From Tolypeutes matacus (taxonomy: Eukaryota > Chordata > Mammalia > Cingulata > Chlamyphoridae), in NCBI GenBank assembly GCA_026826555.1, contig JAKSZT010054568.1, positions 11,333,641 to 11,397,640 on the forward strand: a stretch of DNA of 64,000 bases, given 5' to 3'. Positions 45,051-56,639 of the stretch are shown here, piece after piece (the stretch's first letter is position 1; every line of letters begins with the position of its first letter). Made by a program: the position numbers and the translations under genes. A model generated the notes under the pieces. That model ran no database searches. It saw only the letters and a program-made list of their open reading frames with translations, and was not told where the DNA came from.

Positions 45051-45709
45051 CTCCGGCCAATCCTGCCCGCCTGCCCTCCGGGAATGGCGACTGTCCTGCC
45101 CTGTTTGTCTGCCCATTTACTGTCCCCCTCCACACTCCTCCCCCAGCATAACCTGAAGCTTAGTGTTTCCTGTTACGGTGTTACCTGCATCCTTGGCTTG
45201 TCTGCCTCAGGTGGTGCCTGTCTCAGGGGACGCGTTCACAGGCTGAGGATTGGCTCCCCCCGCCCCAGCTGCCATTAGACTCAAACGTGCACGACCCCCG
45301 GGGCCGCTTCCGTGGCCTCAGGAAGGCCCCTGAAGGCCCCGCCCCGCCTGAGCCCAGGGCCACTGGTCAGGACTTGCTGCCTTCCTGGCTGGCTGGAGGT
45401 GAGGCCCCAGCGCAGGTGAGCGCGCAAACCTGTGCGCAGGTGAGTGCGCAAACCTGAGCACAGGTGAGCGCACAAACCTGCTGGGCTGGGTGGAAGCACT
45501 TAGGTGGCCCTGTCCCTGTGGACAGACACTTTTACACTCAAGGTTTGGAAGTGTTCAAGGGGAATTGTCAGGGAAGCAGCTAAACAAAGGACCCAGCAAT
45601 CTCTGGATTCCGAATCTCAAAATAAGGGAAGGGCTGGAACTAAAGGGCCTTGGTTCAATAAAGCTCTGACCCACTGAGTAAAATAAAACAAAAACAAAAA
45701 CAAAAAAGG
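45051..45709 (+). other. GC/CpG-rich segment ending in AATAAA and A-rich tail
   Basis: The most CpG-rich DNA of the window (about 45050-45480: 'ccccggggccgc', 'gcgcgcaa'). It continues into 'gggaagggctggaactaaag' (45627-45646), an AATAAA at 45657-45662, and 18 bp later an A-rich tail 'aaaataaaacaaaaacaaaa' from 45680 to 45707. This arrangement is that of a reverse-transcribed polyadenylated RNA: a processed 3' end or retrocopy on the plus strand. I cannot identify the source RNA, and no convincing target duplication was found. Open frames here (44907-45278 plus, 45281-45499 minus) are expected from GC-rich DNA. Confidence 0.5.
45410..45481. repeat. 24-bp x 3 minisatellite
   Basis: Three units at 45410-45433, 45434-45457, 45458-45481, consensus 'gcgcaggtgagygcgcaaac' plus 'ctgn'. 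Unit differences are only a few transitions, mostly at CpG. Confidence 0.95.
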
Positions 45710-47639
45710 AAACTGAGCTAGTTGATGTCAATTCAATGATCCTCGGTTTACTGTTCCCAAAATGAGCATAATAGAAGCACCAAGCTTTAAAGTTTACTTT
45801 TAAAGGGAAATATGAATGTAATGTGTTAACTGCCTTCCAGGTTTGGTGAACAGTGAGTAACCACCAGGCAGAGTTAAGGCATTGCCATGCCATTTCAAAA
45901 TTTCTGAATTGAAGGTGATTGATATTTCCTTTTCTCTCCATTTCCTTGTTCTTGTTTTTGCAAGCCTGAAAAATGAAACAACTGCAAAATTATAAAGATT
46001 ATAGTATAGGGGTTTGTTATAAGATGAGGGGTTAAAATCAAGAAAATTTGGAGAGAAGCTAACTGAAATGATAAGTCTCATGTCATCAGTGATTAATGTC
46101 ACTAAATAATTCTAAAATTTCCTGACCAGGGTCAAGGGACTGATTGCAATGAAGGTGGAGCAAAGAAACTATTCATTATTCTTCGGTTGGGAAGTCATCT
46201 TATTTGCTTCTATACAAGTGTTATTTTACCTGTGTCTTGACTTGGAAAGCTGATTGAGATAGTCTGCTGATCCTCACGTGAACAAGTAGCACAACCAAAA
46301 ACTTGAGGCAAATGCTACACTGTCCCTAAAGTATAGATTTCCTTGTAGTTTAGTTTATTTCCTCATATGAGCTATATTCACTTCACATCCAGGAAACTCA
46401 GGATTCCATGTGCATAAGCTTTATACACTCAGCTTTAATTTTCTCCAAGTTTAAAATGAATGCCATTAACAGGACTAATTAAAAGGATAAAGTTCAGCAA
46501 TATATAAATTATAACTCCCTGAGTTAACATTTTGCTTTGTTTACTAACAAAGATCCAACTTATCAGACACACTCCAAGGACATTATAATTAAAAGACCTG
46601 TTTTTCTTTTATTAGGAACTAGATTTCTTTCTCTAAAATGCATGTTTAAGCAAGGTATGTTTAAAACCATTATGGTAAGTTATACTCTACCAAAGGGACA
46701 CTGCAACTGATGTGGCAGTAGGATGGAGAAATTCAGGAAAAGTTAAACTTTCAGGAAAAAAAGCTCTCCTTCTTCTTCTGGATGCCTACAACAATTTCTA
46801 GAACACTTCTCAAATTCTCTTACTGGTTTGTAATTATTAGTTTGTAAGTTATAGGAAACATTAACTTTTGAATTCTTAAAACTTTGAGGCTAAATTTGAT
46901 TACCAAGTTTTTTATCTTTTGCTCTTTATTTCTTTTCTTTTCATTTAAACCCTGCTCATCAATGATTTATAAAGATTCTGTTTTTCCAAACACCATTCTA
47001 TCTCCTGGAGCCTCTCATTATTCAGAGTCACCACTGATTGATAACCAATCTGCCCAGCACCGTCACAGATTCTTTGGATATAGGGAAATTTATTAATACA
47101 TTCTACAGGGAAATACAACAAAATAGAAAAGATAGCACATCTTTTGAAGTTTTGAAATGGAAATTGTTCCAATCCTCTATGTAAAGATATGGCTTTTGCT
47201 ATATAGTTCCTGACCTTCTTCTGAACTGGTGAGCAGAAATTTCAGAAGCTTCTGCCAACCCACTTCATTGCAAAGGACAGCACTTAAGGATTCTCTGTGC
47301 TCTCAATCCCTTGATTAAAAGCTAAACTAATAATGCTTCCTCTAACATTAATTTCCCTCTCCCCAGAATGGAAGCCTAACAAACCAGTGCAGAAAAATAA
47401 TCACTCACTTATCACATAAGGATAATTTTAATATACAGGAACCATCATAGAGAATGGATTTGTTGAGCCATTTTTGGAGAATATATTTCAATTAGATAAT
47501 TTAGTTTTCTTCTCAAGAACATACCAGTCACACTGATTTTTAAAATTATTCTTTGTCTATGTTACATTTTTCATGTTCTTTGACTATTCTTTTGCCTTTA
47601 ATGTCAGTATATTTATATTAATCTAGATAATTTTCAACA
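45710..47639. other. No recognised feature
   Basis: 1.9 kb of repeat-poor, AT-rich DNA. Minus frames at 45555-45941 and 45800-46102 lack domains. Confidence 0.5.
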
Positions 47640-47890
47640 CAATGGATCCATGAATCCTTCCCCTTTGACCACAGTTAGAAATAATTTATCATTCTTCTGC
47701 GTCTTTGTTGCACATAAATTTTTGTACATATTTCATTCTGTTCCATTTGTCTTCTTGTCTAATCTCTGTAAATGCTGTGTTCTCCTTGGAAACAAGGGCT
47801 ATGTTTTATTTATGTTATATCTCAGAAGATTAGCAAAGTTCCTAGTACCTAATCCATGCTTAAAAATGCTTTTTGAATCAGAATAGCTGT
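47640..47890 (+). mobile_element. L2 LINE 3' end
   Basis: 'tctaatctctgtaaatgctg' (47758-47777), 'tccttggaaacaagggctat' (47783-47802), 'agcaaagttcctagtaccta' (47832-47851) and 'atgctttttgaatcagaa' resemble the L2 3' terminus. Confidence 0.6.
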
Positions 47891-48179
47891 TAACTAAAGT
47901 AAAGGGATGAGTAACTGATGGGTGGGGTCTCCCAGGCTGAAAAGGAAAACTGTGAAAATGGATTCACCTGAGGCTGTGGGAGCAGCTAAGAATCTTATAC
48001 ACTGCCATTGGCAGCATGAACTAAAACCCTCACGCTGGAAAACAGTTTTGTAGTTTCAAATACAGTTACAGGACACTTTCTGTATGACTCAGGTATCTCA
48101 CACTTGGCTACTGACTCAGGAGATATGAAAACACCTAACCACAAGATCTTTGCGTACATATTCACAGAGGCGTCATTCT
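47891..48179. other. No recognised feature
   Basis: Short spacer; possibly decayed L1 sequence ('aacagttttgtagtttcaaa'). Confidence 0.4.
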
Positions 48180-49395
48180 TTATTCTCTGATTTTATTGAG
48201 AACTCTTTCACGGACTGTATAGTTCACCATGTTAAATCGTATGATGAAATGTTTCTATAGTGAATTCACAGTTATGCAACCATCATTGCAATCAATTTTA
48301 GAATATTTTTACCTCAAAAAGGAACCCCTTACACTTTAGAAGACACTCTGCATTCCCCAACAAAATCCAAAAGCTCCCGTTCTCATCCCTGGGCAACCAA
48401 TGGATTTGGCTAAATGCAGCCATACAGTATCTATCCATTTGTGTTTTGATTCTTTCATTTAGCAAAATTTTTTCCAGCTTCATGTTGTACCATATCAGTA
48501 CTTGATTCCTTTGTATTGCCAAATAGTCCACATTTTGGTTAACCTTTCAGCAGTTAATAACTATTTGGTTTATTTTTCCCTACAATGTTTGGAGATTATG
48601 GATAATGCTGCTATTAACATTCATATACGAATATTTTTCTGCACATAAATTTCTGGGTCATATGATAACTATATGTTTAAACTTTTGAGGAATTGTTAGG
48701 CTGTTTTCCATACTGGCTCTATCATTTTACATTTCCACAGCGTTTGATGGTTGCTATTTCTTGACAACTTGCCAGCATATGTCTTTTTTCTTATAGACAT
48801 TCTAGTGGGTGTGTAATGGTATCTCATTCTGTTTTTGATCTGCATTTCTCTGATGGACAATGGTATTGAGTATCTTTTCTTTTTGGAGCATTTACATATC
48901 AAGCATTTTTATATCTTTTTTGAGGAAGTGTCTACTCAGATCCTTGGACCAGTTCTGAATTATTTGGCTTTATTATTGTGTTGTAAGAGATCTTTATATA
49001 TTCTGGAAACAAGGTTCTTATTATATATATATATATATATGATTTACAAATATTTTCTCAATTTCTGTGTTTTTTTCATAATCTTTAATGTGTTCTTTAA
49101 GCACAATATTTAAAAGTTTTGTGAAGTCTAATTTGTCTATTTTATTTCTTTTGTTGCTTTTTCTTTTGGTGTCACATGTAAGAAACTATTTTTCAGTTCC
49201 TGGTCATGATGATTTATGTCCATGTTTTTTACGACAAATTTAACAGTTTTAGCTCTAGCAATTAGGCGTTTGGTCCACTTTGAGTTAATTTGTTTATGGC
49301 ATGCGGGAGGGCTCCAACCCCATTCTTTTGCATGAATATATGCAGTTATCCCTACACAAGTTTTTGAAAAGCCTCTTCTTCCTCCACTTAATTAT
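48180..49395 (-). mobile_element. Old L1 (3' UTR and ORF2 C-terminus), left part
   Basis: Starts with 'gattttattgagaactcttt' and 'tatgcaaccatcattgcaat' (48273-48292), the complement of an L1M 3' UTR. 'gattatggataatgctgcta' (48594-48613), 'gggtgtgtaatggtatctca' (48808-48827), 'ttgatctgcatttctctgat' (48835-48854) and 'gtccactttgagttaatttg' (49273-49292) follow in ORF2 order. The plus-strand L1 at 49396 interrupts it. A (TA)n lies at 49021-49040. Confidence 0.85.
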
Positions 49396-50706
49396 TTGTG
49401 GAATACAGTTTGGCAGATCCTCAAGAAACTAAATATAGCACTGCCATCTGACCCAGCAATCCCATTACTAGAAATACATTCAGAAGAACTGAAAACAAGG
49501 ACACAAACTGATATTTGCACCCCGATGTTCATAGCAGCATTATTCACAATTGCTAAAATATGGAACCAACCCAAGTGTCCATCAACCATGAGAGGATAAA
49601 CAAAATGTGGCAAATACAAACAATGGAATACGACTCATCTGTAACAGCAATGAAATAGGGATTTATATGACAACATGGATGAAACTCGAGGACATTATGT
49701 TGAATGAAATAAGTCAGACACAAAAAGACAAATTTTGTATGGTCTCATGGATACGATGAATAACTCATGGAGGTGAACTCTAGAGGATAGGTTTCTAGGA
49801 AATAGAATGTCAGTTGAGAATGGGAGCTGATGCTTAATGTATGTACAATTTTTAATAAGGTTTATTGTAAATGTGTGGAAATGAACAGAGTTATGGCAGT
49901 ATAGTATAGTGAGTATAACTAACACTGCTGATTTGTAAATATGTCTGGCTGAAAGGGGTAGTCTGTGGATATAATAATTCAATTGAAAGGAAGCTAGAGA
50001 ATAATCTAGGGAGTATATAACAGTGAATTCAGTGGTAGATGAAGATTGTGGTTAAAATTATAAGTATCAGAATGTTCTTTTATAAAGTGTTAAGAATATG
50101 GTGATAAAAGGGAAAATGACAACTATATAACTTATGGATTATCATTCACAGTAATATTGTAATATTTTTGCAGCAATGAGAGAGAAGATATTATATCAAT
50201 GCTAAGGGAAAACAATCAGGGGTATAAGGAGGTATGGATTCTCCCTTTTGAATTAATGAAAACACTCTAAAATTGACTGATGACAGCCCAACTCTGTGGT
50301 GAATATGAGAGTCACTGAGTGTACACATTGAATGGATTGTAAACATGTGACAGTGAATCCTGCAGCGGAAGATGGACTGTGGTTAACAGAAAAAATATGA
50401 GAACTCTCCCATGAACTATAACAAGTATGTAATATTAATACAGGGTGTCATTAACTGGGTGGATTGGGGGGAAAATACATCAAATGTAAGATGTGGGCTA
50501 TAAAGTTAGTAGTAATATTTGATGATACTCTTTCATAGTTTGTAATAAATGTTTCACAACAACGCAAGGTGTTGGTGATGGGGTAATATATGATGATATG
50601 CATGCTTGTTTTGTAAGTTCACAACTTTTACTAAACATTTATTGTTTATAGATGTTTAAAGATGTTCATGTATGAATGATTAACTTCAATAAAAAAGTTT
50701 AAAAAA
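49396..50706 (+). mobile_element. L1 3' end inserted into older L1
   Basis: ORF2 C-terminus: the frame 49396-49599 reads 'SDPAIPLLEIHSEELKTR' and ends with the segment before 'tgtccatcaac' (49577-49587). A long 3' UTR follows (about 49800-50690) with 'gaatgaaataagtcagacac' at 49701-49720 and an AATAAAAAAG end at 50689-50698. The older minus-strand L1 resumes at about 50707 ('aattggccataaatgtgagc'). This UTR differs from the 36.9-kb family in its inner part, so at least two L1 lineages are present. Confidence 0.85.
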
Positions 50707-52470
50707 TCAATTGGCCATAAATGTGAGCATTTATTTCTGAAATTCTATTCCTTTGCTTTGTATGTCTATCACTATGCTACTATCACACTTGCTTTATTTC
50801 TCTATCATGGAAATACATTTTGATATTGGGAAATAGGAGTCCTCCACTTTTGTTCTCTTTGAAAATTGTTTTGCTTGTTCTGGTCCCTTGAATTTCCATA
50901 TGATTTTAGAATCAGCTTGACAATTTCTGCAAAGAAGCCAATTTGGATTTTGGTAAGGATTGCAAATGTAGATCAATTTGGAAGTAATGCCATCTTAATA
51001 ATATTAAGTCTTCTGATCTATATACATGAGATATGTTTGCATTTATTTGTGTTTCTGTAATTATCTTCAACAATGTTTTGTAGGTTTCAGAGTACAACTT
51101 GCCGGTATCTTTTGTTATATTTATTACTAAATATTTACTTTCTGATGTAAATGGTATCATTTTCCTAATTTCCATTTACAGATTATTAATTGATAATATA
51201 GAGAAATGCAATTGATTCTGTATATTGATCTTCTATCTTTCAAAGTTACTAAACTTTATTACTTCTAATAGATTTTTTATGTATTCCTTATGTTTTTCTA
51301 TGTACAACGTCATCATGTGCAATTAGAGACAGTTTTAATTCTTTCATCCTAAATTGAATTTCTATTTCTTGCCTAGTTGCCCTGGCTAGAAGCACTAGTC
51401 CAATTTTGAATCAAAGTGCAAGAACATATATCGTTATCTTGTTCCTGATATTAGGTAGAAGCATTCAGTATTTTATAAAGAAGTATGTTAGCTCTGAGAT
51501 TTTCCAAAAATGTCCTTTATCAATCAGAGGAATTTCACTTCTATTCCTACTTTGATTATTGTTTTTATGATGGTAGGGTGTTGGGTTTTGTGCAATGCTT
51601 TTTCTGCAGCCATTGACATGATCATGTGGTTTTTGTCTTTGATCATATTGATAAGTATCTTTGCATCCCTTGGATAAATTTTACTTGGTCACTGCATATA
51701 ATCCTTTGTATATGTTACTAGATTCAGTTTGCTAGCATTACTTTGTGAATTTTTGCATTTAAAATATTTCATAAGTAATATTGGTCTGTAGGTTTCTTTC
51801 TTTGTGAGGTCAGTGTCTGATTTTGAATGTGGGATACTGAAGTGCCAACCATTACTGATGAGTTGCCGTTTCTCCCTTCATATTTGTCAGATGTTTCCTT
51901 TATTTTGAGGCTCTGTTATTACATGCATATATGTTTATAGTTGTTGTATCTTCCTAATATGCTGACTCTTTTATCATTATAAACATTCTATACTCTCCCT
52001 CCCCTATTTTCCTATAATTTTTATACATATTAAATCTTGATATATTATAAACAAAATAATCATTTGCTATTATTATTTTATATAATTACATGTCTTTTAG
52101 AAAAGGAAAGAAAAGAAAGGAGAGCAAAGTGTATATATATATATATATTAATAAAGTTTGTTATTTTAACCTTCCTATTTAACATTTCTCGTTCTTTTCA
52201 TTTGTTCCTGTGAATTTGACTTATCACCTGGTGTCATTTATTTAATCCACAACACTGCTTCCACCCATTTCTTTTATGATTTTATTGTAAAATATATGAT
52301 TTTTCTATATGTTGTAGGCCTAATAATATAATTATATACATAGCATTTCATACAATTACTTTTAAAATCAGTTAAGAAGAGAGAAGAAAAAATACACATT
52401 GATATTCTCTTTTATAAAATTATAATTATCTTTACAAGTGTTTATGTTTTGTCATGTGCATTTTAATTAC
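50707..52470 (-). mobile_element. Old L1 ORF2, right part
   Basis: Complement of ORF2 moving toward its 5' end: 'ttggattttggtaaggattg' (50942-50961), 'tttctgcagccattgacatg' (51601-51620), 'gattttgaatgtgggatact' (51819-51838), then 'gaggctctgttattacatgc' (51907-51926). Together with 48180-49395 this covers much of ORF2 in one old element. (TA)n at 52132-52148. Confidence 0.8.
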
Positions 52471-53650
52471 TGTGTGGAGTAACTTGACCTCAGTTTGAGA
52501 ATTCCATTTACTCTCTTTTATGGTTGGAAATGGTAGCAACTAAATATTTCAACATTTATCAAATAATATATTTATTTCATTTAAAAAAAATATATAATTT
52601 TCCTGGATACAAGCATTCTTGGTTGATAGTTTTTGCTTTTGTTTTTCCTTTCATAACAGTGAATTTGATGTCTCTCCACCTCTGCCCTGAATTTTTTTTT
52701 TTTTTTTCAAATGAGAAGTCAGTTCTTAATCTTACTGAGGTTCCCTTGTACTTGACAATTCATTTTTCTTATTTTGATTTCAAGATTCTTTGTATGTCTT
52801 TGGTTTTAATCATTTTTACTATAACATGTCTCTGTGTGAATCTCTTTGTATTTACTCTACTTGGAGTTCACTGAGCTTCATGGATCTATAGATTGAAGTT
52901 TATATCAAATGTGAGACATTTGCAGCTATTATTTCTTTCTTTTTCCTGCTACTTTCTCAAATTATTTTCTGCTTCTCCTATTATACATATGTTGGTGAAT
53001 CTAATTGTATTCTGCCTTTTTCTGACAATATGTTCGTTTTTTAAATTCTTCTCTGCTCTTTAGATGTCATAATCTCACTCAATCTATCTTTAAGTTCAGT
53101 AATTCCTTCTTCTATCCATTCAGTTCTACTGTTGAATGTCACTTGTAAAACTTTCATTTCAGTTCTTGTGCTTTGTTACTCTAAGCATTCCATTTGTTTC
53201 TTTTTACAGTTCCTATCTCTTTATTGATATTTTCTATTTAAAGAGATCTTGTCATCACATTTTTCTTTAATTCTTTTGGTATGGCTTACTTTAGTTCATT
53301 GAACATACTAGGAATAGCTGTTTTCAAGTTTTTGTTACATATGGATTCTGGGCCACCTAACAGCAAGTTTCTGTTGTCTGCTTCTTTCTCCTGTTTATTC
53401 TTTGTATATCTTGTATTTTGTTTCAAAACTCGACATTTTAAAAATGTCTGCATACACCTTCCCCCTTCCCTTGGGGTCTTGTATCTGTTTATTTTTCATT
53501 TAGGGTCCTGCTTGGGCTACTTTAGCAATGCCAATTTCTCCCATATTTTGAAGCCTCTGAACTCACCTGTCAGTGAGTGCAGCCTTGGACCTGTGCACAG
53601 TCACCCTGGGGTGACAGTGGTTATAACATGATGTATTTAACAGACTCTTT
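52471..53650 (-). mobile_element. L1/HAL1 ORF1 region and 5' segment (antisense)
   Basis: 'cttggttgatagtttttgct' (52618-52637), 'caaatgagaagtcagttctt' (52709-52728), 'cttggagttcactgagcttc' (52860-52879), 'ttctgcttctcctattatac' (52967-52986) are the complement of the ORF1 region, as at 21.5 and 26.4 kb. It lies where ORF1 should be if it belongs to the same element as 50707-52470. Poly-T at 52690-52706. Confidence 0.65.
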
Positions 53651-53740
53651 TTCTAGTGTCTCTGTTAAGCTTGACTTACTTGCCATCACACCCAGCTGCT
53701 AGGCTACACTAATTACAGCTTAATTATTTGCTTGTTGTTG

Positions 53741-54117
53741 TTTGTTTGTTTTTATTTATTTATTTTTTTTATTTATCGCACCCCCCCCATTGTTTGTGGT
53801 TGCTGTCTGCTCTTTGTGTCCATTTGCTGTTTGCTCTCTGTGTCTGCTTGTCTTCTCTTCAGGAGGCACCGGGAACTGAACCTAGGACTTTCTGTGTGGG
53901 AGAAAGGCACTCAATCATTTGAGCCACCTTAGCTCCCCAGTTTGTTGTGTCTCTTATTGCCTTTCTTCTTTGTCTCTTTGTTGCATCATCTTGCTGCACC
54001 AGTCCACCATGCCTGCCGGTTGTGCCAGCTTGCCTTCTTCAAGAGGTACCAGAAACTGAACCCAGGACATCCCATGTGGCAGGCAGGAACCCAATTGTTT
54101 GAGACACATCCACTTCC
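53741..54117 (-). mobile_element. Dimeric DAS-type SINE
   Basis: Two tRNA-like modules 180 bp apart: B-box complements 'gggaactgaacctagga' at 53871 and 'agaaactgaacccagga' at 54051. Each is followed on the plus strand by 'tgagccacctta'/'tgagacacatcc', the complement of the SINE head. The tail (left) is T-rich 'tttatttatttatttttttt'. Possible degraded target duplication: 'atttgcttgttg' at 53726 and 'atttgttttgatg' at 54118. Orientation minus. Confidence 0.9.
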
Positions 54118-56089
54118 ATTTGTTTTGATGAAGTCTGGAGTATAAATTTCTTCATAGCCTGATCAAATTATATTCTGGCCTCTATGCAGGGTAGTTTTGA
54201 AGCCAGTCTTTGAAGCTTCTTTCTGATCATAGAAGAAACCTCAAAGTTTCTACCAGTTTATCTGGTTATTTCTGGTAAACTAGCTTGCCTAAGGTTAGTT
54301 GGTTGTCCTCAGGAAGCTGTCAGCTTCCTCTTAATGCTCACCAAGGAAATATCTACTGTTGTCCAGAGTGCCTTTAGACCTGAACTTCCTCACACTTATT
54401 TCAAATAAAGTTTGTTCATTAGGGGGTTGTTTTGGAGATCCGTGGCCTTATGGCATGATTTTCCTGGGCAAAATAGATGATCCAAAAGGGTCAGGGCAGT
54501 GGCTTACTTCTCTCAGAGTGGCACACCGGGCCTTGCTGTACCTTTTACATCACGTCCACGCTCCTTCCCTCAGCCAAAATTTCATTCTGTAGCCCAGCCT
54601 AAATAGAAGGGAGTCTGAGGAGTCGATATGTGGGTCTCACTATAGGAAAGACAGTCGTCAAATATCTAACCAGCCTGGCACCATCCTAAGACAGAAATAG
54701 AAAGCTACGAGCAAGGCGCGGAGCGATGGAGGACAGAAGACAGCGTGGAAGCGTGGCGGGCGCACACCCGTCACACCCCATGTCCAAGGCGTGCTGGAGA
54801 GCTCTAAATCCAAATCTGTGGCTGGAGGCCAATCTGCAGTAGACGGCATGGCCTTCCTCACTTACCAAAGGAAGGAAACACCTCCACATTTAGTGAAGGC
54901 AACTCACATTACTCGCTTAGAATGTGCTTTGAGGTAAAAGTGAGTTAATAAAGCAAAGAAGAGCATAATTAAGTATTTGTGGGAAGGATAAGGAAACATG
55001 AAAAGAAAACTATTTACTTAATTTGGAGGAATAAAATGCAAGGTTTACTTTGCTTCTTTTTGTTTCTGTTTTCACAATCAGCAAACAGCTTGTCTCTGTG
55101 TATTTACCTTTAAAATAGAAATAAAATAAATATCTGCCAGGGTTGATCAGTTAACTTAATGAGCCCCGCCCCCCATTCACATGCGCAAAGGGCCTTACAC
55201 AGTGTTGGAGGAATAACAGACAATATGCTTATTTGCGATTATATGTCTGGTTAACTGACCAACCATACATGAGTCTTTTTTTTTTTTTTTTATTGAATTG
55301 GTTCAGAGAGCAGTAAGTCAATTACAATCAGTTTTATCAGTGATAGGTCCATCTAAGACTTGTTTTGTGCTCTCAGGAGTTCTTATTATTTTGAGGTGCT
55401 GGGTAGGAGAGAAGAGGGGTATAAAACCAAATAAGAGCTCTGCATAGCTGTAGCATGAAAGACTAAAAAGGAACACTTCTTGTAGGCAGGCATCCCTTCC
55501 AACTGCAGATTCACTAATCACAAGTCACACATAAAATATATGATTTATTGTATTGTTCCTGTCCTACTTCTAACTGTAAAAAGTGTACAACCATTAAATG
55601 CTGCATTTATTAACTAAAATATAGCAGAATTTTAAGCAAACGAATGGTTTTAAATATGACACCAATTAAAACCTGATTAGATTATTTTGTTATTTTATCC
55701 CTCTATCTCTCTTATGTTTGCGGTAAAATTAATGTATTTGAAGGAGTAAGAACTGTGAAGAAAATCTGAGGAAAATATCACATACTTATTTTGAATTCAT
55801 ACACTATGTATTTGCTACAAAACAATAGTCAGGATAGAAAATGTATTATTTATGATTTTTCAAGAACCAGCAAAATATTTAACCTATTAAACTTTTATTT
55901 TTCTATTAGAAAATTACAGAATTCTTAAACAAGGGACTCTACCTTCACTACTGAACTTTTCCTCTGGCTGCAGTAAAATACTCTGTACTTTAAAGATGTG
56001 TATAAATTAATATAATTTTCATCCATTCAAGAGCCAGATCTTAAAATTCTATTTAAAACAATTCAAACTAAATCTTTCTTCTAGCGCCT
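54118..56089. other. No recognised gene; T18 at about 55276
   Basis: Mostly unique. 54650-54860 is somewhat GC-rich with CpGs ('gcgtggcgggcgcacacccg') but no gene or repeat was recognised. A poly-T at 55276-55293 followed by 'attgaattggttcagagagc' suggests the 3' tail of an antisense retroelement that I cannot name. Confidence 0.45.
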
Positions 56090-56480
56090 GTTCAACACAA
56101 AGTTTTCAGAGTTGTCTATGTTGCCCCTTTCACTTCCTGACAACACTCAGTTTTCATCCTAATCTTACTCTGATCCTGCTGATAAATGAAAACCCTCCAC
56201 CAAAAAACAATCCCCCTACTTGAGAATCCCCTGGATGCTCTCAGTCGTTACCTGCCTGAACCTTGCAGCAGTCACATGACCAGACTATGGAAACACTAGT
56301 TCCCTTATTCCGTATCACTTTTTTTCTAGTGTTCTCTCTCCTCCTCTGCATGTACTTTAATATGAGGTTACTTAGACAAGACACATTGTCCTCTTCTCTC
56401 GTCACATATCCTCATTATTCAGGTGACTCCCAAATCCTTATCCCCAGAAAATTTCCTTGTTTCTGATTTCACTTTATTTT
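56090..56480 (+). mobile_element. Possible L2 LINE fragment
   Basis: 'caggtgactcccaaatcctt' (56420-56439) with 'atccccagaaaa' resembles the L2 phrase 'gatgactcccaaatttatatctccag'; surrounding C/T-rich text fits. Weak. Confidence 0.4.
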
Positions 56481-56639
56481 TTCCTCACTTAAGGCAAGAT
56501 GAGTGATTTATAGGTAATTTGTTAAATTTATTCTTAGGGATTTCATATTTTTAATGATATTGAAATGTTGTCTACGAAGCATTTTCTTATCATGTGTTGC
56601 TAGCACATAGAAATAAAAGTGGTTTTTGTGTTTTTTTTT

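Noticed and set aside
44907..45278. 123-codon and 81-codon plus-strand frames in the GC-rich patch
   Set aside because: Overlapping frames in GC-rich DNA at an L1/retrocopy junction; no domain or homologue recognised.
45281..45499. Minus frame with 8-residue repeats (GLRAHLR type)
   Set aside because: The peptide repeat only reflects the 24-bp minisatellite, whose period is a multiple of three.
53860..53940. tRNA gene candidate
   Set aside because: A and B boxes are present, but the sequence is part of a SINE and does not fold with a proper acceptor stem.
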